DNA from: Pisolithus tinctorius
Taxonomy: Eukaryota; Basidiomycota; Agaricomycetes; Boletales; Pisolithaceae
Length of the DNA: 64,000 bases
Reading direction: 5' to 3'
Assembly (NCBI GenBank): GCA_024663395.1
Contig: JANFAH010000072.1
Span: 186,001-250,000 of the forward strand
Every line of letters starts with the position of its first letter. The first letter of the stretch is position 1. The notes below the pieces were generated by a model. The model was not told where the DNA came from, did not search any database, and saw nothing but the letters and a program-made list of their open reading frames with translations. A program made the position numbers and the translations under genes. This document shows, in pieces, positions 57,406-64,000 of the stretch.

Positions 57406-59089
57406 TCAAGGAGTCGATTTGTACGACTGCAGTACGGCAGTCCACCTGTAGGAAAAACTAGGTCAATGCGAAACGATGACAATATGGTATTACCCACTCT
57501 TCCTTCCCCGCCTCCAACTCGGCAATTCGTCTCTTTAGCGTCCTACCGGGATCCGTGAGCGAGCACCGGTAGCACAGCATAAAATGGTCACTTACGAATT
57601 CTCGTGACTAAGAGCATTCCTAGATTCCTTCGTCTTGCTGAGATCGTTAGTCATGGCTTGCCATGCTTCGTCGTGAGGGAGATTGGCGTCGTTGTACATT
57701 GCATCCAATTCCTCATTGAAAGCCTGAAAGCCGTCGAAACTCGGACTTTCTTGGCTAGTATTACCCTCCCTCACCTCATACATGATTTCCTTTTCAGCTG
57801 TCGCGTCCACAAGCAGACTCTTGACAAGCTCACGTTGGCGTTTAGCGTTCTGTAGTTCTGCCCTCATCTTGTCATATTCCTCAGCCTTCTGTATCCGTAA
57901 TGAGCCCAAAGTTCGTATTATCCTGGTGTCTACATTGCGTACCGCTTTGAGGTCTTGGAACAGCTGTTCCAGACAAAACCTGGAGCATCTCGTGGTTAGT
58001 AACCGCGCGATTTATGCACTGATCTGCGTCTTTGGCTGACACCTCCAGTCGGCTGATAATGGGGTTGCCAGTGGCATCAGGTGGTTAACGGGCTTTCTGA
58101 AATGAAACTACTGTAGGGACGTATTCGAGGTGTCCCTTCCGTCTGCCGCTTGCCAATGAGCTGCCCGCATTTCGTTCAGACGCGCTTGGGCTCCTTCGTC
58201 TTAGCAGAGATCAGTACGCCGTACGGGCTCAGAGTGAGTAACATACTAATGGGGGAGGGCTGGCCCGTAAAGAGGTACGTGCGAGGGCTTTATCTGGCGA
58301 CGGTGACCTCCGCGGATCTGCTGAACCATTGCATGAGGTTGCCCTCAACTCATCTACGTCAAGCCCTGATGCGTTTGAGCGCACGACGAGAACCGTCGAT
58401 CTGACAACGGGAAGAATTTAAGAATGTACTATGCGTTGCCGCGAGAAATATACGACGTACGTCTTCCTTTGTAGTGGAAACCATCTGCGTGATGCGTTCG
58501 ATGTATCCAGTGTAAGCGAGTGGATCTGAGGGGTGATTTGCCTTCTTTTCAAGTGATACCTTGCGCGGTGAGATTATCCTTGCGGTAGTTTTTGGATAAT
58601 GGTGACATCCTTCTGTACGGCCTCCTCGGTGAAGGGTATACAACTATGTCCTGAGCGTACGGAAGACCTTCTTCTTGATAGACAGAGGCTCGATACTGCT
58701 GACAGGGCAGATATCGGTGTGTCCTGCCACTGTTTGCTGTTGACGCTTGTTTCGGGGAAGAGGTGAGGAAGACGTATCGTTGCGAAGAGCAGTTAGAGAA
58801 GGCTCCTCCAGTCGGAACGTATCATCCTCTAGCTCCATATCTGAATCTTCCGCTGTTGCGAGCTGCAAGCGCGACGATGCAGGGCTGGTGGGGAGGTTAA
58901 TTGAAGGGAACTACGTGGACCGAATCGGCGAATCTCACTAGCTGGTGGCACAAAGGGCTTCAATAGTGAAGAAACTCCCGAGGCTGGCGATCGTGGTCGA
59001 GACTCCGATGACACGGGACTGTCTGCTTCCATCGCGGTAGATACTCGTGATCCGCGTTTCAACTGTAGTGGTGGTCCTTCTACCAACAT
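57406..59089 (-). CDS. Coiled-coil protein of unknown function
   Basis: Starts MLVEGPPLQLKRGSRVSTAM at 59089. A Ser/Pro-rich N-terminus (PVSSESRPRSPASGVSSLLK, FVPPASEIRRFG) is followed by an acidic stretch (EDSDMELEDDTFRLEE) and a basic patch (ISPRKVSLEKKANHP). The conserved-looking C-terminal half is helical: DWRFCLEQLFQDLKAVRNVD, IQKAEEYDKMRAELQNAKRQ, LVDATAEKEIMYE, AFNEELDAMYNDANLPHDEA, and the final exon RRIAELEAGKEEWTAVLQSY, ending STP with TGA 57406-57408. The mixture of disordered N-terminus and C-terminal coiled coil is seen in spindle, kinetochore and trafficking proteins, but no family is recognised. It starts only about 60 bp after the RhoGEF stop on the same strand. Splice borders near 58880 are uncertain. 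Confidence 0.72.
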
Positions 59090-59152
59090 TGCATTGTTAT
59101 AGGGGCTATGTAAGGTTTGGACTGGAAAAACTCGCCTTCGTATATAGTTTCC

Positions 59153-61931
59153 TCAATCTGCGTGTTTTCCCGTAATGGGGGAAGTGGCTTGCCGTGCTGA
59201 TTCTGGGCTGTTTCTCCGAGCCAGCTCAAGCCGTGACGTCAAATCATCTTCCGACCTATCCAGGCTCACTTCTGCATCGTCACGGATTGGATGATTGTCT
59301 CGAGAAGTGGAGCGAGAGGCTGGCCTAGATGAAGGTTCTGGAGAGCATCGACTGTTTACTAGGCGACGGTCCTCTCTTGACCAACTTCCTACGCGAACTG
59401 GTAGATCTACTGACACTGAAGGAGGTCGTCTTCCCCGGAGCCAATGACGTGCAGCGGTGGTTGTTGAACCACCCGAACGATAAGAGAACTTGGCAAGGCT
59501 GCCATCTCCGGTTGTCGTAGTCTGAGTATATATTGAGGACCGACTGGTAGTCGACTTGGATCGCGAAACGGCGATGGCCACTAATAGAACCACCAAATAA
59601 CTCGCTTCTCCGTCGAAACCTGTTTAGAACTAAAAAAGGTTCCTAGATATCGCATCCAAGCTGAAAATATGCGCTCGCGATCGGGCACTGGCGGTAGGTG
59701 TCGCCGGTCGAGAGTCGTTTACCAGTACGGAATTTGAACAGCCCATATATGGTGAACTGTTCGCGTTGAGACATATCGGCAAAATCATCTGAGGATTACT
59801 TACTGGTTTGTACGATACGTCCTGGTATTCGTGCCGTTTGTACGATCTCCTCTTCGGGGTCACCACTAGGATCCGTCGATGTGACGGAGTACCGCGAAAT
59901 CTCGCCTGCCATTGGCTGCACTCGAACGATCACGTAGGGCGGGCCATCCATACCAAAAGATATCGGATCAGCGGTACCGAGGGGATCAATGTGCATCACA
60001 ATCTTGGTCTATTACCAACTCGGGTGAACTCCAAGTCCGCTTTTGAGTCAAAAAGAGAAAACCCACCTTCTTGATTTCCTGCAGGAACGCAGTGCGCTGA
60101 TAGACGTTGAAATATGTCCGTGCCATAGTAGTCCTGCTGCCCTTGGCCTCGACTTCCGCCTCGTCTGCACAAAGCACTACAGACTGACCGTATCTAGTCC
60201 TGTACTTCGCTTGAGCCGACCATAGATTCTCCAAAAATCGCTCCTTTTCAACAGCGGTACGAGAGGGGTCCAAGTTTATCGGCGCCGGTGGGAAAACTAC
60301 AGAAAGGGAGCGGAATGGGCGACCCGACCACCTGTCACCCTGATCCTGAGGAGGGTTCTCAAGATACACATGGAATTCTTAGCAGGGGATGCCTCAGTCA
60401 CAAAACCGATGAAAAAGTATCTGAGACAGGAGGATGCTTACCGGAATCGCCGACATCCGCGGCTACAATATCAGTTATGTCAAAAATGCCTTTACAACTC
60501 ATGCCACTTTTCTTGAGTCCTAGGGGTAGACCCCCTGTCTTGGCCAATTTCTGCACCTCGTCCAGCCCAGCCAACGTCTTGCCACTCTTCTCTCCATTTC
60601 CAGGGCGCTTGGCGATCATAAGTTTGTCGTCAAACAGGAAGAGCGTACAATGAAGCGCGGTGGCAGAGAAACTAGATGCGGACGTGGACGCGCCCATAGG
60701 GGCATCCATGATCACATCGTCCACATCGATGCAATCAATGAACCGTCGCGAGTTAGATATGAGTCCAGCAGGGAATCCATCGATGGTTGCACTCAGCGAG
60801 TACATCACAGCAGCACGCTGCGTCTGTTCGTCTGTCTCTGCTTGCGCAATCTTGCTCGCAATCTCGTCCGCCTCTATGAGCAATGCACGCTGTGGATCGT
60901 CCAATCCCATCGACTTCACCATCGTTCGGAATAGTAGCGTGTATCTTGGTATCCGTTGCACGGGGTCCATCAAGAGCTCACGCAACCCGACGCGATTCCT
61001 CGAGTCCGCATTGGAGTATTTGATTCGCTATGGGCGAGTTAGCTGACCAGCGCAGAGACATAAGAAAAACCGGTAACTCGCATCAACATAAGCGGCAAAC
61101 CCTGACGATTTCTTCATCATCTCCCTCTCGAATATCGTCTGTGCTTCCTCCCGCTTGACATAGTACTGTTTATAGTGCTCAAAGCCTCTCAGTTCCTTAA
61201 AATGTCTCAATGCAACGTCGCCCACACCCCCCACCGTCCTCGGTCCGTCCGCTTCCATCATCTTCTCGAGATCCGCAAGAAATGCCTCGTTCACGGGTAG
61301 AAGATTGTCGATATTGCCGAAGAGGGTCTTTGCCTCGTATGGCGGGAGAATTGATGTGCTCTTGGAGCGCGAAAATTGACGAAGCGGGTCTGCGTAGTCG
61401 TGTTTGAGGATTCGTAAGCGTTTGACATAGGATCGTTCGGTATTTACGAGTTCATTGATCACATCCAAGAGCGCGGACGCATCCGTAGTCGGTCGTGGGC
61501 GTTGGTTGGGACCGGCCTAAGATACAAAGGCAGTATAAACGAGAAACATTGAACGACCGTACTTGCTACGGATCTTACGAAGATAAGACACTTACGATAT
61601 GCTCGGACAACGTCGTTTCACCAGTAGAAGGTAGTATATGGTGCTGGTCCTGTCCAAGCCACGGATCACCGAGGGATAGCACTAGGTCTTGTACATCTGC
61701 ATAGCGTTCAGACGATGGCCATCCACTGGCCCGACGTGTGCTGGAGTCGACGACCCACTCACCATCCGGTAAGCGCTTCCCACCCTCGCACCCTTCCACG
61801 ACAACTCCACAATAGAACACGCGTCTGGTCACGTTCTGCCCGTTGCCTGGTCCGCTCCTTCTCGGGGTGTCGCCGTCCCCGCTCGCAAGAGGGACAGTTT
61901 TCCTCGGAGAGCCATTCAGTGCCATTTCCAC
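59153..61931 (-). CDS. Rho guanine nucleotide exchange factor (DH-PH)
   Basis: Starts MEMALNGSPRKTVPLASGDG at 61931 (or Met-3). The DH domain begins LLDVINELVNTERSYVKRLR and continues NIDNLLPVNEAFLADLEKMM, FEHYKQYYVKREEAQTIFER and LMDPVQRIPRYTLLFRTMVK. The last contains the highly conserved DPVQRIPRY helix that touches the GTPase switch regions. A PH-like region follows with TALHCTLFLFDDKLMIAKRP, then FLENLWSAQAKYRTRYGQSV. The C-terminus is Ser/Arg-rich and disordered, ending ATSPITGKHAD at 59153. Such proteins load GTP onto Rho or Cdc42 at growth sites. The target GTPase cannot be told. It lacks the CH domain of Cdc24 as far as visible. Confidence 0.9.
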
Positions 61932-62282
61932 GCTTTCATGCGAAAAAAAAACCCGATCTTAAGAGGCGATAGTTGACAGCAAGTCTGCTCTCGCAACAGT
62001 ATACCGACCTGTCTACACTCAAACCAAACCGACTAAACTGTTGCCACTTTCGGTGAGCGCTTCAGCACTCTTGGATCACGTGACCGCGTTCTTGGACAGT
62101 AGTAAAACGAAAAAGTGCAGGACATGCAATGCAGGTAATGTATCCTAGCCAACATAGTTGAAGTGAAAATATAATGAAGCTCTTGTGTAAGTTTATGCAA
62201 ATCGATGATAGTGTACAACCTTCTTGTTATCCAGGTGTGATGCGATGCACATGTTCCCAATACTGATCTCTACGATGCAGCG
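61932..62282. other. Intergenic spacer with a TCACGTGA site
   Basis: About 350 bp upstream of the RhoGEF start and downstream of the PH-protein stop. The palindrome is at 62076-62083, about 145 bp from the RhoGEF start codon. Confidence 0.4.
62076..62083. promoter_or_regulatory. TCACGTGA palindrome
   Basis: Read on the minus strand it gives GTCACGTGAT, the full Cbf1-type consensus. Position about 145 bp upstream of the RhoGEF start. Confidence 0.45.
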
Positions 62283-64000
62283 CTACCCATTGGCGTCAAC
62301 CGCTGGAAGAATGACAGACTCCTCCGTAACTTGGATACCCCGGCACTCCCCACATTCTCCTTCCCGGTCGCGCAAGCTGGCTGTCAAAGACATAGAAGCT
62401 CTCCTGGAACGCGTCGAAAACAACTTTCCCCTTGCAGGGCCCTCATACCCAAGCTCGAAATCAACTGATGAATGCCTGACGTGCCCCTGCCCCTGGGTGG
62501 AGGGACCATGTCTATGACTCGGTAGCGACAAACGCTTGAGGTCGGACTGCGAGGAGTACGGCCGATCTGTGAGGAGAATCGACGGGCGCCGTATCTCAGG
62601 CCCGAGTGACTTGGACGTCGGGAGTTCGTCCCTGGGGGTGTCAGGTGCACTCCGCGAGCGGTGCCTGAACGTCTCTCTCGACCACCATTTGAGTAAACCT
62701 TTGCCGGACGTACCACTCCCGACGGAGGGTTCCCGTACCAGCACCGAGACAGGCGATGCCGAACGAGAGACGAACAAGCCCCGAACGTTTTCGATCATCG
62801 AACGGCTGCGTTTGGGTGTGCAACCTTGCTGATGCAATCTGAACGAATCCTGGCGTGCGATGCCACTCTCAAGTCCGGGCAAGTTGGTCGTGATGGGACC
62901 AGGTGAATCCAGAGGAGTGGCCAGTGCAGTGACCGACGTGGATGAACAATGTGACACTGGTGAAGGCGACTCTACAAACACATCCTCAGACCCCACTGGT
63001 TTAGCCATGATAACCTTGAGCTTCTTCGGTTGCCGTCGCTTTCTTACTGACCTATTGGGACGCAGTACTGGTCCACATGTCTCCACGTCAAGGGACGAGT
63101 TGTTTCCAGCGTCAATAAAGCTCGCCCGCCGAGGAACGAGCACGCTTTCACGCCTAGTAAGCTTGTTCTTTGCAGCGACGCTCACCGCGCTTGCCATGGT
63201 CAAGCCTGAACTCGAGCGAGAGAATGAGCGAGCGACCGTTCGTCCCTCAAAGAGATCTTCCTCGAGTGCGCTAGCTTGGTAGCGCGCAGCGAGTAGTGTC
63301 TCCGAAAACACGTCCAGCAAATCACGTTCGACCTGCTCCCGAGCTGGAGTGGTAGATCTGACGAGGTGAAATGTACCCGATTCCACTGATGACGTCGGGT
63401 AAAACTTGCACGAAACCGCAGAAGCCCGACGGCTAACCATGTCAACCTTGGCGTAGTCCACTCGATGGTTCGTCCGACAGGAGTTCAACATGTCGGCAGG
63501 ATTACAAGCAGCCTCTCCCGTGGTCGAAAAGTCGGCATCGCTCTCCAACTCCGGAATAGAGTGAATGGTTGGCAAAGGAGCGACAATCTCGAAGGGAACG
63601 TCTTCTACGACTATGTCGGTTCTACCGTCACCGTAAAAACTCGTTGGCGGATCACCATCCCATGTCGGTTCTTCGGACAGGGCACTGCGAATAACGTCCA
63701 TCCAGATATCTTTCTCACGCCGACACGACGCCGCGAGTTCAAACGTATGCCCCTTAAATGACAGGCGGAACCAGCTTGGAAGTAATCCTGAGCAAGTCAC
63801 ATCAGACAACAAAGCAGTGTCATGGTTAGTTGCACAGCCTACCGCCATCCGTACTCGAATCCGTGAGCTCGAACCCTTTCAAGCTGAACCAATGCCTCGG
63901 TTCGTATGCTTTTAGTTTGGCCACTTTGGCGAGCACGAAGAAGCCACCAGTAAACAGAAAAGCGCCGAGGTACTTGGCCTTGACCGTGCCCTGATTCCCC
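62283..64000 (-). CDS. C-terminal part of a PH-domain protein (possibly a second DH-PH RhoGEF; 5' end outside window)
   Basis: The visible part enters at the right edge as VKAKYLGAFLFTGGFFVLAK and YEPRHWFSLKGFELTDS. An intron with a CTAAC branch site and TTGCTCAG acceptor (about 63784-63842) joins to LLPSWFRLSFKGHTFELAAS. It then reads CRREKDIWMDVIRSAL, with the single conserved Trp of a PH C-terminal helix. After the PH domain come about 450 residues of Ser/Arg/Pro-rich disordered sequence with many RRxS-type sites (RRASFIDAG, RRESVLVP, RRASMSLT) that suit basophilic kinases. It ends ILPAVDANG at 62283. In fungi this kind of PH usually follows a DH domain, but the DH part is not in the window. 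Confidence 0.8.

Noticed and set aside
1..64000. Mobile elements, CRISPR arrays, long repeats or viral genes
   Set aside because: I found no transposase, integrase or reverse transcriptase motifs, no regularly spaced repeats and no long terminal or inverted repeats by reading. Short repeats could be missed without computation.

Overview
This window is nuclear DNA from a filamentous fungus, most likely a basidiomycete (Agaricomycotina). Almost every gene is broken by many short introns of about 40-70 bp with GT(A/G) donors, CTAAC-type branch sites and AG acceptors. Genes are densely packed on both strands, and every recognisable product has a fungal or general eukaryotic family. I see no operons, transposons, CRISPR arrays or viral genes. 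Gene models below were spliced by hand from reading frame, splice signals and family similarity. Outer limits are more reliable than individual exon borders unless stated.

Layout. 1-6.2 kb: tail of an unknown gene, a STEEP1 homologue (-), an ankyrin protein resembling the TORC2 subunit Avo2 (+) and a sucrose/alpha-glucoside-type transporter (+). 6.5-12.1 kb: diphthamide synthetase DPH6 (-), a proline/serine-rich unknown (+) and a Bsd2/NDFIP membrane adaptor (+). 12.3-18.9 kb: cytosolic phenylalanyl-tRNA synthetase beta (-), EMC10 (+), a GNAT acetyltransferase (+) and phenylalanyl-tRNA synthetase alpha (-). 19-28.1 kb: PEX2 (+), a small Rev1-like BRCT protein (-), folylpolyglutamate synthase (+), an EF-hand MscS channel (-) and a zinc-finger protein (-). 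28.2-38.3 kb: a Kap120/importin-11 karyopherin (+), GARP subunit VPS52 (+) and EFR3 (-). 38.7-43 kb: an unknown coiled-coil protein (-), proteasome deubiquitinase RPN11 (+) and mitochondrial ribosomal protein bS18m (-). 43.3-51.9 kb: a Rim15/Cek1-type PAS-kinase-receiver protein (+) and a UIM protein (+). 52-56.7 kb: THO subunit THOC7 (+), short-form RNase Z (-), an intron-containing tRNA-His (-) and METTL16 (+). 57.4-64 kb: an unknown coiled-coil protein (-), a RhoGEF (-) and the C-terminal part of a PH-domain protein (-).

Most genes are unrelated housekeeping functions. Three patterns stand out. Both subunit genes of the obligate PheRS heterotetramer lie about 2.2 kb apart on the same strand. 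Four RNA-metabolism genes (THOC7, RNase Z, tRNA-His, METTL16) lie side by side. The 8-bp palindrome TCACGTGA occurs at least four times and only between genes. I found no convincing undescribed multi-gene system; the best candidates for new biology are the conserved proteins of unknown function and the linkage and promoter patterns listed in the findings.
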